The position numbers and the translations under genes were made by a program. 10,924 nt of DNA from Alistipes sp. (GTDB lineage: Bacteria > Bacteroidota > Bacteroidia > Bacteroidales > Rikenellaceae). The stretch is from assembly GCA_020026435.1 (NCBI GenBank), contig JAHHQK010000055.1, positions 1-10,924 on the forward strand, written 5' to 3'. A model generated the notes under the pieces. It searched no databases and had not been told where the DNA came from. It saw only the letters and a list, made by a program, of their open reading frames with translations. Shown piece by piece: positions 1 to 10,868 of the stretch (its first letter is position 1; every line of letters starts with the position of its first letter).

Positions 1-96
1 GTCGACAACGAGCGCAAGAAACTCACGGTATCGGTGAAGATATTCGGGCGCAAAACTCCGATGGAGTTGGGTTTCACACAAGTAGAAAAAGAATAA
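1..96 (+). CDS. nusG: Transcription termination/antitermination protein NusG, C-terminal end (partial)
   Basis: Only the last 31 codons and the TAA stop are present; the reading frame is open from base 1. The peptide ends with KIFGRKTPMELGFTQVEKE, which matches the end of the NusG KOW domain, where the pattern IFGR-TP-EL-F-QVEK is typical. NusG binds the RNA polymerase clamp and, through its KOW domain, contacts Rho or ribosomal protein S10. Its position directly before rplK is the standard bacterial order. Only 16 nt separate it from rplK, with no terminator-like hairpin, so it is probably co-transcribed with the ribosomal protein genes. The N-terminal NGN domain lies outside the window. Confidence 0.93.
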   Translation, partial: VDNERKKLTVSVKIFGRKTPMELGFTQVEKE

Positions 97-112
97 TTAA
101 CCAAGGAAAACT

Positions 113-553
113 ATGGCAAAAGAGGTTGCTGCATTTATCAAATTGCAGATTAAAGCTGGTGCCGCCAATCCTTCGCCTCCGGTTGGCCCCGCATTGGGTT
201 CTAAGGGAGTCAACATTATGGACTTCTGTAAGCGCTTTAACGCGGCTACGCAGGACAAGGCAGGCAAGATTCTTCCGGTCATCATCACAGTTTACAGCGA
301 TAAGTCGTTTGACTTTGTTGTAAAACAGCCGCCCGTAGCAATCCAGCTTAAGGAAGCAGCTAAGGTACAGAAAGGTTCCGCGCAGCCTAACCGCGACAAG
401 GTCGCTGAGATTACGTGGGAGCAGGTACGTGAAATCGCTCAGGACAAGATGCCTGACTTGAACTGCTTCACCCTGGAATCTGCTATGCGCATGGTAGCCG
501 GAACAGCCCGCAGCATGGGTATCAGTGTTGTTGGTGAATTTCCTAACATGTAA
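113..553 (+). CDS. rplK: 50S ribosomal protein L11 (uL11)
   Basis: A 146-residue protein, close to the usual length of about 142. L11 binds the GTPase-associated region of 23S rRNA at the base of the L7/L12 stalk. It is needed for RelA-type stringent signalling and is the site of thiostrepton action. The N-terminal domain contains the conserved block PSPPVGPALGSKGVNIMDF (residues 20-38), including the prolines at 22-23 where thiostrepton resistance changes occur in other species. The linker and C-terminal RNA-binding domain follow, with PPVAIQLKEAA in the middle and DLNCFTLESAMRMVAGTARSMGI near the end. The start at 113 gives the canonical N-terminus MAKEVAAFIKLQIKAG. An AAGGA lies at 103-107, only 5 nt before the ATG, so it is a weak ribosome-binding candidate. 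No antibiotic-resistance substitution was recognised. Confidence 0.98.
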   Translation: MAKEVAAFIKLQIKAGAANPSPPVGPALGSKGVNIMDFCKRFNAATQDKAGKILPVIITVYSDKSFDFVVKQPPVAIQLKEAAKVQKGSAQPNRDKVAEITWEQVREIAQDKMPDLNCFTLESAMRMVAGTARSMGISVVGEFPNM

Positions 554-558
554 TCAAG

Positions 559-1257
559 ATGAGTAAGTTGACAAAAAATCAAAAAATCGCCTACGCTAAG
601 GTGGAAGCCGGTAAGGCTTACAAGCTCTCGGAGGCCGCCGCTCTTCTGAAAGATGTTACGTTTACGAAATTCGACTCTTCGGTAGACATTGACGTGCGTT
701 TGGGTGTTGATCCGCGAAAGGCAAACCAGATGGTACGTGGCGTTGTAACCCTTCCCCACGGAACGGGTAAGACGGTACGAGTTTTGGTACTTTGTACTCC
801 TGAGAAGGAGGCTGAAGCAAAGGCCGCAGGCGCAGATTTCGTCGGTTTGGACGAATTCGTTGACAAAATCAAATCGGGTTGGACGGATGTCGATGTGATC
901 ATCTGCACCCCCAACGTGATGGGTAAAGTCGGCGCACTGGGTCGTATTTTAGGTCCTCGCGGCCTGATGCCTAACCCCAAGACCGGTACGGTTACGATGG
1001 AGGTTGGCAAGGCTGTGAAAGAGGTCAAGATGGGTAAGATCGACTTCAAGGTTGACAAGTTCGGTATTATCCACACCTCGGTGGGCAAGATTTCTTTCTC
1101 GCCGGAGCAGATTGAGGAGAATGCGAAGGAAGTCCTGAACATGATCATCAAGTTGAAACCGGCTGCTGCTAAAGGTTCTTATGTGAAGAGCATTTATCTC
1201 TCGACAACCATGAGTCCCGGCTTGCAGATTGATTCCAAATCAGTAGAAACCAAATAA
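559..1257 (+). CDS. rplA: 50S ribosomal protein L1 (uL1)
   Basis: A 232-residue protein, near the 234 of E. coli. L1 forms the mobile L1 stalk on 23S rRNA that helps release deacylated tRNA from the E site; in many bacteria it also represses its own mRNA. The family signature is clear at residues 118-145: TPNVMGKVGALGRILGPRGL followed by MPNPKTGT. The C-terminal SVGKISFSPEQIEENA and the SIYLSTTMSPGLQID ending are also typical. The gene starts 5 nt after the rplK stop with no Shine-Dalgarno motif, so translational coupling to rplK is likely. The nusG-rplK gap is too short for a classical L1-binding leader, so any autoregulation would have to act at a site within coding sequence or further upstream. 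Confidence 0.98.
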   Translation: MSKLTKNQKIAYAKVEAGKAYKLSEAAALLKDVTFTKFDSSVDIDVRLGVDPRKANQMVRGVVTLPHGTGKTVRVLVLCTPEKEAEAKAAGADFVGLDEFVDKIKSGWTDVDVIICTPNVMGKVGALGRILGPRGLMPNPKTGTVTMEVGKAVKEVKMGKIDFKVDKFGIIHTSVGKISFSPEQIEENAKEVLNMIIKLKPAAAKGSYVKSIYLSTTMSPGLQIDSKSVETK

Positions 1258-1258
1258 G

Positions 1259-1275
1259 AAGGAGGAGAGAAGAGA
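1259..1275 (+). promoter_or_regulatory. Strong Shine-Dalgarno site for rplJ
   Basis: The sequence AAGGAGGAG (1259-1267) fills the gap between the rplA stop (1255-1257) and the rplJ ATG at 1275. The core GGAGG (1261-1265) is 9 nt from the start codon, which is good spacing for pairing with the 3' end of 16S rRNA. It fixes the rplJ start. No other gene here has a comparable site: rplA, rplL, rpoB and rpoC lack one, and rplK has only a weak, close AAGGA. Such motifs are scarce in Bacteroidota, where the anti-Shine-Dalgarno is reported to be sequestered on the ribosome, so its retention here may be functional. Confidence 0.75.
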
Positions 1276-1799
1276 TGACAAAGGAAGAAAAATTGGTTGT
1301 GATCAACAACCTTGCCGAACAGCTCGAAGCGTATCCTCACTTCTATATCACTGACATTGCGGCCTTGAATGCCGAGCAGACCGCTGCTCTGCGTCGCAAA
1401 TGTTTCGAGAGCGAAGTTAAGTTGATCGTTGTCAAGAACACGCTGCTTACGAAGGCTCTGGAGAAGGTGGAGAAAGCTGACGCTGATTTGGTAAAAACAC
1501 TGGAGGGTTCGACCTCTGTTATGTTCACCCACGTGGCTAAGGCTCCTGCAGTCCTGATCAAGGAGTTCCGCAAGAAGTCCGACAAGCCCGTCCTGAAGGC
1601 AGCTTTTGCCGAGGGATGCGTTTATGTTGGTGACGACAAGCTCGACGCTCTGTGCAACATCAAATCTAAGGAGGAACTCATCGGCGATATCATTTCGCTC
1701 TTGCAGTCCCCGGCCAAGAACGTTATTTCTGCATTGCAGGCTAATGCAGGTCAAAAGATTGCGGGCCTCGTGAAGACGCTCGAATCGAGAAACAACTAA
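1275..1799 (+). CDS. rplJ: 50S ribosomal protein L10 (uL10)
   Basis: A 174-residue protein, matching the usual length of about 165-175. L10 anchors the L7/L12 stalk: its N-terminal domain binds 23S rRNA beside L11, and its C-terminal helix binds L7/L12 dimers. The sequence fits: MTKEEKLVVINNLAEQLEAY at the start, KLIVVKNTLLTKAL in the RNA-binding domain, GSTSVMFTHVAKAPAVLIKEF in the middle, and a C-terminal amphipathic stretch SPAKNVISALQANAGQKIAG. The short C-terminal helix suggests two, possibly three, L7/L12 dimers per stalk, but this is inference. It lies 17 nt after rplA and 39 nt before rplL. In E. coli an L10(L7/L12) leader precedes rplJ; there is no room for that structure in this gap. 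Confidence 0.98.
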   Translation: MTKEEKLVVINNLAEQLEAYPHFYITDIAALNAEQTAALRRKCFESEVKLIVVKNTLLTKALEKVEKADADLVKTLEGSTSVMFTHVAKAPAVLIKEFRKKSDKPVLKAAFAEGCVYVGDDKLDALCNIKSKEELIGDIISLLQSPAKNVISALQANAGQKIAGLVKTLESRNN

Positions 1800-1838
1800 T
1801 CACAATTAAGAATTAAAAACAAATTAATAAGTACAACT
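1800..1838 (+). promoter_or_regulatory. AT-rich translation leader of rplL
   Basis: This 39-nt spacer is almost entirely A and T, contains no Shine-Dalgarno motif and no hairpin, and ends in CAACT just before the ATG. The same AACTATGGCA context occurs at the start of rplK. In Bacteroidota, unstructured A-rich leaders are associated with efficient initiation without Shine-Dalgarno pairing. L7/L12 is needed in several copies per ribosome, so a strong initiation region here makes sense. That functional reading is inference. Confidence 0.5.
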
Positions 1839-2216
1839 ATGGCAGACGTAAAGAAACTTGCTGAAGAATTGGTTAACCTGAAGGTTACCGAGGTAAATGA
1901 ACTCGCCCAGATCCTCAAAGAGGAGTATGGCATTGAGCCGGCTGCTGCCGCTGTAGCCGTTGCAGCTCCCGCTGCAGGCGCAGGTGAGGCTGCTGTCGCT
2001 GAGAAGTCGACTTTCGACGTAATCTTGAAGAGCGCCGGTCAGGCTAAACTTCAGGTCATCAAGGCCGTTAAGGACCTCGCCGGTCTTTCGCTGGGTGACG
2101 CTAAGGCTCTCGTTGACGGTGCTCCCAAGGCCGTTAAGGAGGGTGTTTCCAAAGAGGAGGCTGAGCAGATCAAAGGCCAACTCGAGGAGGCAGGTGCTGA
2201 AGTTGAGCTCAAATAG
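1839..2216 (+). CDS. rplL: 50S ribosomal protein L7/L12 (bL12)
   Basis: A 125-residue protein, in line with the 120-128 usual for the family. L7/L12 is the multi-copy stalk protein that recruits and stimulates the translational GTPases EF-Tu, EF-G, IF2 and RF3. Three parts are visible: the N-terminal dimerisation and L10-binding domain (about 1-34), a flexible hinge rich in Ala, Val, Gly and Pro (about 35-56), and the C-terminal domain (57-125). The last begins KSTFDVILKSAGQAKLQVIK and contains the factor-binding helix with GLSLGDAKALVDGAPKAVKEG. It directly follows rplJ, whose product it binds. A long structured spacer separates it from rpoB, consistent with much more L7/L12 than polymerase being needed. 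Confidence 0.98.
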   Translation: MADVKKLAEELVNLKVTEVNELAQILKEEYGIEPAAAAVAVAAPAAGAGEAAVAEKSTFDVILKSAGQAKLQVIKAVKDLAGLSLGDAKALVDGAPKAVKEGVSKEEAEQIKGQLEEAGAEVELK

Positions 2217-2246
2217 TTTTGACTATTTAGCCGATATAAGCAAATT

Positions 2247-2289
2247 AGGTATAGGGCTGACCGTTTGTGTTGGCTCTATGCCTTTTCTT
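2247..2289 (+). terminator. Terminator-like hairpin after rplL (possible partial terminator/attenuator)
   Basis: GGTATAGGGCT (2248-2258) pairs with GGCTCTATGCC (2272-2282): 11 consecutive pairs, three of them G-U, plus a closing A-T pair (2247-2283). The loop is 13 nt. The downstream arm runs straight into TTTTCTT (2283-2289), a broken U-tract. It lies 30 nt after the rplL stop. The geometry fits a Rho-independent terminator of moderate strength, and since rpoB and rpoC follow with no clear promoter, incomplete termination (attenuation) is the more likely role. Confidence 0.6.
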
Positions 2290-2340
2290 ACTCTAAGGAG
2301 TGGAAGTGCCGATAGGAGCTGTGTCCATTCTTTAGAATTT

Positions 2341-2378
2341 GATGCTCCCGGGGCGTATAGCCTTCTGTCGGGAGCATT
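2341..2378 (+). other. Perfect 9-bp stem-loop in the rplL-rpoB spacer
   Basis: ATGCTCCCG (2342-2350) is exactly complementary to CGGGAGCAT (2369-2377), with a possible extra G-U pair (2341-2378). The 18-nt loop can itself fold, with GGGC (2351-2354) against GCCT (2360-2363). No U-tract follows, so it is not a terminator on its own. An RNase processing site, an mRNA-stabilising structure or a protein-binding site are all possible; the sequence does not decide among them. Confidence 0.55.
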
Positions 2379-2456
2379 CGCGGGATATAGAAATACCTGC
2401 ATTTTTTAGGAGCGTAACCCGCCAGAATTACACTTCACCATAATTTGGATTTTACG

Positions 2457-6320
<3,864 letters not shown>

Positions 6321-6353
6321 GGTGTAATTAGGAAAAGTAAAACGAGAACGAAT

Positions 6354-9300
6354 ATGTCAATTTCCAAAGACAATAAAACGAATACCAGTTACAGCCGCAT
6401 TTCGATCGGACTGGCATCTCCTGAGGAGATCCTGGCCCAGTCGAGCGGCGAGGTACTCAAGCCCGAGACCATCAACTACCGTACCTACAAACCCGAACGT
6501 GACGGTTTGTTCTGCGAGCGTATCTTCGGTCCGGTGAAGGATTACGAGTGCCACTGCGGTAAATACAAGCGTATCCGTTACAAGGGCATCGTCTGCGACC
6601 GTTGCGGTGTGGAGGTGACCGAGAAGAAGGTGCGCCGCGAGCGTATGGGCCACATTTCGCTGGTCGTTCCGGTGGTGCACATCTGGTACTTCCGTTCGCT
6701 GCCTTCGAAGATCGGATACCTGCTGGGTATTCCGTCGAAGAAGCTCGAGGCGATCATTTATTACGAGCGTTACGTGGTCATCAACCCGGGTCTTGCCTCG
6801 GAGCAGGGCATTGAGCGTCTGGCCACCCTCTCCGAGAAGGAGTACCTCGACGTATTGGCCGGTCTGCCGAAGGGCAACCAGGCCTTGGATGACGACAACC
6901 CCGACAAGTTCGTGGCACAGATGGGTGCCGAGGCCATCTACACGCTGCTCAAGCAGGTAGATCTCGACTCGATGTCGTATGCTTTACGCCACAAGGCCAC
7001 GACCGAGACTTCGCAGCAGCGTAAGACCGAGGCTCTGAAGTGTCTGAATGTCGTGGAGTCGTTCCGCGCATCGCAGGGCCGCAACAAGCCCGAGTGGATG
7101 GTGCTGAACGTGATCCCCGTGATCCCGCCCGAGCTTCGTCCGCTGGTGCCGCTGGATGGCGGTCGTTTCGCAACCTCGGATCTGAACGACCTCTACCGTC
7201 GTGTCATCATCCGTAACAACCGTCTGAAACGACTCATCGAGATCAAGGCGCCGGAGGTCATCCTGCGTAACGAGAAACGTATGTTGCAGGAGGCTGTCGA
7301 CTCGCTGTTCGACAACTCCCGCAAGTCGAATGCCGTGAAGAACGAGTCGAACCGTCCGTTGAAGTCGTTGTCGGACTCGCTGAAGGGTAAGCAAGGTCGT
7401 TTCCGTCAGAACCTGTTGGGTAAGCGTGTCGACTACTCGGCCCGTTCGGTTATCGTCGTCGGCCCCGAGCTGAAGATGCACGAGATGGGTATTCCGAAGG
7501 ACATGGCTGCCGAGTTGTACAAGCCGTTTGTGATCCGCAAGCTCATCGAGCGCGGTATCGTCAAGACGGTGAAGTCGGCCAAGAAGATCATCGACCGCAA
7601 GGATCCCGTGATCTGGGGCATCCTGGAGAACGTCATCAAGGGTCACCCCGTATTGATGAACCGTGCTCCTACGCTGCACCGTCTGGGTATCCAGGCCTTT
7701 CAGCCCAAACTGATCGAGGGTAAGGCCATGCAGCTGCATCCGCTGGCTTGTACGGCATTCAACGCCGACTTCGACGGTGACCAGATGGCCGTCCACTTGC
7801 CCCTGGGCAATGCCGCCATTCTGGAGGCCCAGCTGCTGATGCTGGGTTCGCACAACGTCTTGAACCCCGCCAACGGTGCTCCTATCACCGTGCCTTCGCA
7901 GGATATGGTCCTCGGTCTTTACTATATCACCAAGCCCCGCAAGGGTGTCAAGGGTGAGGGCCGCGTATTCTACGGTCCCGAGGAGGCCATCATCGCCTAC
8001 AACGAGAAGCAGGCCGACCTGCATGCCGTTGTGAAGTGTTTGGTGAAGGATGTCGACGAGGAGGGTAACCACGTCACGGTGCTCAAGGAGACGACCGTGG
8101 GCCGTATTCTCTTCAACCAGGTGGTTCCCGAGGAGGTCGGTTACATCAACGAGGTGCTGACCAAGCGTGCCCTGCGTGACATTATTGCCGTTGTGATGAA
8201 GAAGGCAGGTGCCGACAAGGTGGCAAACTTCCTGGATGATATCAAACACATGGGTTACCAGATGGCTTTCCGCGGCGGTCTGTCGTTTAACCTCGATGCC
8301 GTGATTATCCCCGATGAGAAGGAGAAACTCGTGCAGGAGGGTTACGAGCGCGCCGACGCCATCATGGACGACTATAACATGGGTCTTATCACCAACAACG
8401 AGCGTTACAACCAGATCATCGACGTTTGGACCAATATCAATACCAAACTGACCAAGGCTGTGATCGACACCCTGGTCAAGGATGAGGACGGTTTCAACCC
8501 TGTATACATGATGCTTGACTCCGGAGCCCGTGGTTCCAAGGAGCAGATCCGTCAGCTGAGCGGTATGCGTGGTCTTATGGCCAAGCCGCAGAAGTCGGGT
8601 GTCGAAGGAGGTCAGCAGGTCATCGAGAACCCGATTTTGTCGAACTTCAAGGAGGGTCTTTCGGTGTTGGAGTACTTCATCTCTACCCACGGTGCCCGTA
8701 AGGGTCTTGCCGATACCGCCTTGAAGACGGCCGACGCCGGTTACCTGACGCGTCGTCTGGTAGATGTGGCTCAGGATGTGATTATCACCGAGGAGGATTG
8801 CGGCACGTTGCGTGGTCTGACGGCTACGGCCATCAAGCGTAACGACGATGTCGTGCAGACGCTCTACGACCGTATCCTCGGACGTACGGCTCTGAACGAT
8901 GTGATCCACCCCTTGACGGGCGAGATCATCTGTGCCGCCGGACAGGAGATCACCGAGGATATTGCCGAGACGATCGAGAAGTCGCCGCTGGAGTCCGTGG
9001 AGATCCGTTCGGTGCTCACCTGCGAGGCCCGTCGCGGTGTCTGCGCCAAGTGTTACGGACGTAACCTGGCTACGGCACGTATGGTCCAGAAGGGTGAGGT
9101 TGTCGGTGTCATCGCCGCACAGTCGATCGGTGAGCCGGGTACCCAGCTTACGCTGCGTACGTTCCACGTCGGTGGTGTGGCCGGAGGTTCGGCCGTCGAG
9201 ACCAACGTCGTGTCGAAGTACGAGGGTCGTCTGGAGATCGAGGAGCTGCGCACGGTGAAAACCAAGAACGCTGCCGGCGAGGAGATCAACCTGGTTATTT

Positions 9301-10613
9301 CGCGTCAGTCGGAGTTCCGTATTGTCGATCCCAAGACCGATATTGTACTCTATACCCATACGCTGCCTTATGGCGCAACCCTTTACAAGACCGACGAGGC
9401 CGAGATCAAGAAGGGTGATCTGATCTGTGAGTGGGATCCCTACAACGCCGTTATCATTTCGGAGTACGAGGGTAAGGTTGTTTACGACAGCGTTATCGAG
9501 GGTGTCACCTACCGTGAGGAGCGCGATGAGCAGACCGGTCTTTCGGAGCGTGTCATCATCGAGTCGAAGGACAAGACGAAGAACCCTGTCATCAAGATCG
9601 TCAACCGCGACGGCGAGGAGGTCAAGCAGTACAACCTGCCTGTCAACGCCCACGTTGTGGTTAAGGATAACGCCAAGCTGAAGGCCGGCGATATCCTGAT
9701 CAAGATCCCGCGTGCCGTAGGTAAGTCGGGTGGTGATATCACCGGAGGTCTTCCCCGTGTTACAGAGCTGTTCGAGGCCCGTAACCCGTCGAACCCCGCC
9801 GTGGTTTCGGAGATCGACGGTGAGGTATCGTTCGGTAAGATCAAACGCGGTAACCGCGAGATCATCGTCACCTCGAAGGAGGGCGATCAGAAGCGTTACC
9901 TCGTGCCTCTGTCGCGTCAGATCGTCGTCCAGGAGAATGACTATGTCCGTGCCGGCGGTGCTCTGTCGGACGGCGCAATCACTCCGGCTGACATCCTGAA
10001 CATCCTCGGCCCGACGAAGGTACAGGAGTACATCGTCAACGAGGTACAGGAGGTATACCGTATGCAGGGTGTGAAGATCAACGACAAACACTTCGAGGTG
10101 ATCGTTCGTCAGATGATGAGCAAGGTCAAGATCGAGGATCCGGGAGATACCCGCTTCTTCCAGGACCAGATCATCGACAAGTGGGAGTTCATGGATGTCA
10201 ACGACGAACTCTACGATAAGGTGGTGGTTACGGATGCCGGCGATTCGCAGGTGCTGCAACCCGGACAGATCATCTCGCTGCGTAAGCTCCGTGATGAGAA
10301 TTCGAGCCTCCGTCGTCGTGACCTCGCTACGGTCCAGGTTCGCGACATCGTGCCCGCTACTTCGACCCAGATCCTCCAGGGTATTACCCGTGCGGCTCTG
10401 CAGACTTCGAGCTTCATTTCCGCGGCTTCGTTCCAGGAGACTACGAAGGTCTTGAACGAGGCAGCCATCCAGGGTAAGGTCGACCCGCTGGAGAACCTCA
10501 AGGAGAACGTCATCTGCGGTCACCTGATCCCCGGTGGTACCGGTCTGAGAGACTACGACAACATTGTTGTCGGCTCGACCGAAGAGTTGGAGACTATCAA
10601 GCAGGCTGAGTAG
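6354..10613 (+). CDS. rpoC: DNA-directed RNA polymerase subunit beta'
   Basis: A 1419-residue beta' subunit, near the E. coli length of 1407. It carries the catalytic magnesium site NADFDGDQMAVH (residues 470-481; Asp472, 474 and 476). The N-terminal zinc site has Cys66, 68, 81 and 84 (ECHCGKYK and CDRCGVEV). The second zinc site has Cys816 plus 890, 897 and 900 in CEARRGVCAKC. The switch-2 region KGKQGRFRQNLLGKRVDYSA lies at 344-363. The trigger loop QSIGEPGTQLTLRTFHVGG starts at 923, with Leu934 where E. coli has Met932 and the catalytic His at 938. A large insertion follows inside the trigger loop (about 945-1125), as in E. coli SI3. The C-terminal GHLIPGGTG (1389-1397) fits the omega-binding end. 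The start is preceded by an A-rich leader without a usable Shine-Dalgarno site. Confidence 0.98.
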   Translation: MSISKDNKTNTSYSRISIGLASPEEILAQSSGEVLKPETINYRTYKPERDGLFCERIFGPVKDYECHCGKYKRIRYKGIVCDRCGVEVTEKKVRRERMGHISLVVPVVHIWYFRSLPSKIGYLLGIPSKKLEAIIYYERYVVINPGLASEQGIERLATLSEKEYLDVLAGLPKGNQALDDDNPDKFVAQMGAEAIYTLLKQVDLDSMSYALRHKATTETSQQRKTEALKCLNVVESFRASQGRNKPEWMVLNVIPVIPPELRPLVPLDGGRFATSDLNDLYRRVIIRNNRLKRLIEIKAPEVILRNEKRMLQEAVDSLFDNSRKSNAVKNESNRPLKSLSDSLKGKQGRFRQNLLGKRVDYSARSVIVVGPELKMHEMGIPKDMAAELYKPFVIRKLIERGIVKTVKSAKKIIDRKDPVIWGILENVIKGHPVLMNRAPTLHRLGIQAFQPKLIEGKAMQLHPLACTAFNADFDGDQMAVHLPLGNAAILEAQLLMLGSHNVLNPANGAPITVPSQDMVLGLYYITKPRKGVKGEGRVFYGPEEAIIAYNEKQADLHAVVKCLVKDVDEEGNHVTVLKETTVGRILFNQVVPEEVGYINEVLTKRALRDIIAVVMKKAGADKVANFLDDIKHMGYQMAFRGGLSFNLDAVIIPDEKEKLVQEGYERADAIMDDYNMGLITNNERYNQIIDVWTNINTKLTKAVIDTLVKDEDGFNPVYMMLDSGARGSKEQIRQLSGMRGLMAKPQKSGVEGGQQVIENPILSNFKEGLSVLEYFISTHGARKGLADTALKTADAGYLTRRLVDVAQDVIITEEDCGTLRGLTATAIKRNDDVVQTLYDRILGRTALNDVIHPLTGEIICAAGQEITEDIAETIEKSPLESVEIRSVLTCEARRGVCAKCYGRNLATARMVQKGEVVGVIAAQSIGEPGTQLTLRTFHVGGVAGGSAVETNVVSKYEGRLEIEELRTVKTKNAAGEEINLVISRQSEFRIVDPKTDIVLYTHTLPYGATLYKTDEAEIKKGDLICEWDPYNAVIISEYEGKVVYDSVIEGVTYREERDEQTGLSERVIIESKDKTKNPVIKIVNRDGEEVKQYNLPVNAHVVVKDNAKLKAGDILIKIPRAVGKSGGDITGGLPRVTELFEARNPSNPAVVSEIDGEVSFGKIKRGNREIIVTSKEGDQKRYLVPLSRQIVVQENDYVRAGGALSDGAITPADILNILGPTKVQEYIVNEVQEVYRMQGVKINDKHFEVIVRQMMSKVKIEDPGDTRFFQDQIIDKWEFMDVNDELYDKVVVTDAGDSQVLQPGQIISLRKLRDENSSLRRRDLATVQVRDIVPATSTQILQGITRAALQTSSFISAASFQETTKVLNEAAIQGKVDPLENLKENVICGHLIPGGTGLRDYDNIVVGSTEELETIKQAE

Positions 10614-10636
10614 GCTTGTCTTTCAGTTCAATAGAG

Positions 10637-10667
10637 AAAAGGCTGTCCTTCGGGACGGCCTTTTTTT
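10637..10667 (+). terminator. Rho-independent terminator after rpoC
   Basis: GGCTGTCC (10641-10648) pairs with GGACGGCC (10653-10660): eight pairs with one G-U, capped by the stable tetraloop TTCG, followed by seven Ts (10661-10667). The four As before the stem can pair with the first Ts. It begins 23 nt after the rpoC stop and marks the end of the operon. Read on the minus strand it also gives a GC-rich stem with CGAA loop followed by TTTT, so it might work weakly in both directions. Confidence 0.93.
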
Positions 10668-10699
10668 ATGTCCTCCGCCAATCGCCCAACTTTGGCACC

Positions 10700-10834
10700 G
10701 GGCCTATACCATATATATAGGTCCCCGCATGACGGAATCGGGCGGATGCAATGTCTGAAACCGATCGGCCGTCTATCTCTCCCGCATCCGGATGTGGGGT
10801 AGAACTGCCCACGGGCCTACTTATATATATAAGG
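10700..10834. repeat. Pair of imperfect repeats, GGGCCTA followed by an ATATATATA core
   Basis: Copy 1 (10700-10724) has GGGCCTA, then TACC, then ATATATATAGG. Copy 2 (10813-10834) has GGGCCTA, then CTT, then ATATATATAAGG. Both are preceded by CAC or CACC and start 113 nt apart. Copy 1 folds as a 9-bp stem (10700-10708 with 10716-10724, one G-U, 7-nt loop). Copy 2 contains the perfect 14-nt palindrome CTTATATATATAAG (10820-10833). No coding sequence covers them. They may be paired protein-binding sites or a small intergenic repeat family; the function is unknown. Confidence 0.5.
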
Positions 10835-10868
10835 AAGGGTAGAGAAGTGAATACTGGTCGACCAATTC

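Larger units (their letters stand above)
2217..2456 (+). promoter_or_regulatory. rplL-rpoB intergenic region, structured, probable attenuator/processing region
   Basis: A 240-nt spacer without a supported gene, by far the longest gap in the cluster. It contains three local stem-loops in the + RNA: 2247-2283 (12 pairs, then TTTTCTT), 2342-2377 (9 perfect pairs, no U-tract) and 2380-2400 (5 pairs, then T6 at 2402-2407). In E. coli the same gap holds a partial terminator and an RNase III site that set the ratio of ribosomal proteins to RNA polymerase; a similar role here is inferred from position and structure. I looked for the Bacteroidota promoter pattern (TTTG, 19-21 nt, TAnnTTTG) and found no convincing full match. 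A lone TAGTTTTG over the rplL stop (2214-2221) has no partner -33 box. Confidence 0.6.

Noticed and set aside
2214..2221. TAGTTTTG, an exact match to the Bacteroidota -7 promoter pattern TAnnTTTG, over the rplL stop.
   Set aside because: No TTTG lies 19-21 nt upstream, and a single 6-base match is expected often by chance.
2095..2409. A 104-codon forward frame overlapping the rplL end and running into the spacer.
   Set aside because: About the first 120 bases are a shifted reading of rplL, there is no ribosome-binding context, and the remainder covers the stem-loops; the peptide resembles nothing known.
2445..2456. In-frame TTG start that would add MDFT to RpoB.
   Set aside because: ATG at 2457 gives the usual Bacteroidota N-terminus, and the TTG has no ribosome-binding advantage.
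6984..10523. A 1179-codon open frame on the minus strand opposite rpoC.
   Set aside because: Same cause as the frame opposite rpoB; there is no independent start signal or recognisable protein.
10691..10721. Possible promoter: TTTG (10691-10694) followed 19 nt later by TATATAGG.
   Set aside because: The second box matches only four of six informative positions, and the bases are better explained as part of the hairpin repeat; no gene clearly follows.
10564..10758. A 64-codon forward frame crossing the rpoC stop and the terminator.
   Set aside because: It overlaps the end of rpoC out of frame, passes through the terminator hairpin, and has no recognisable content.
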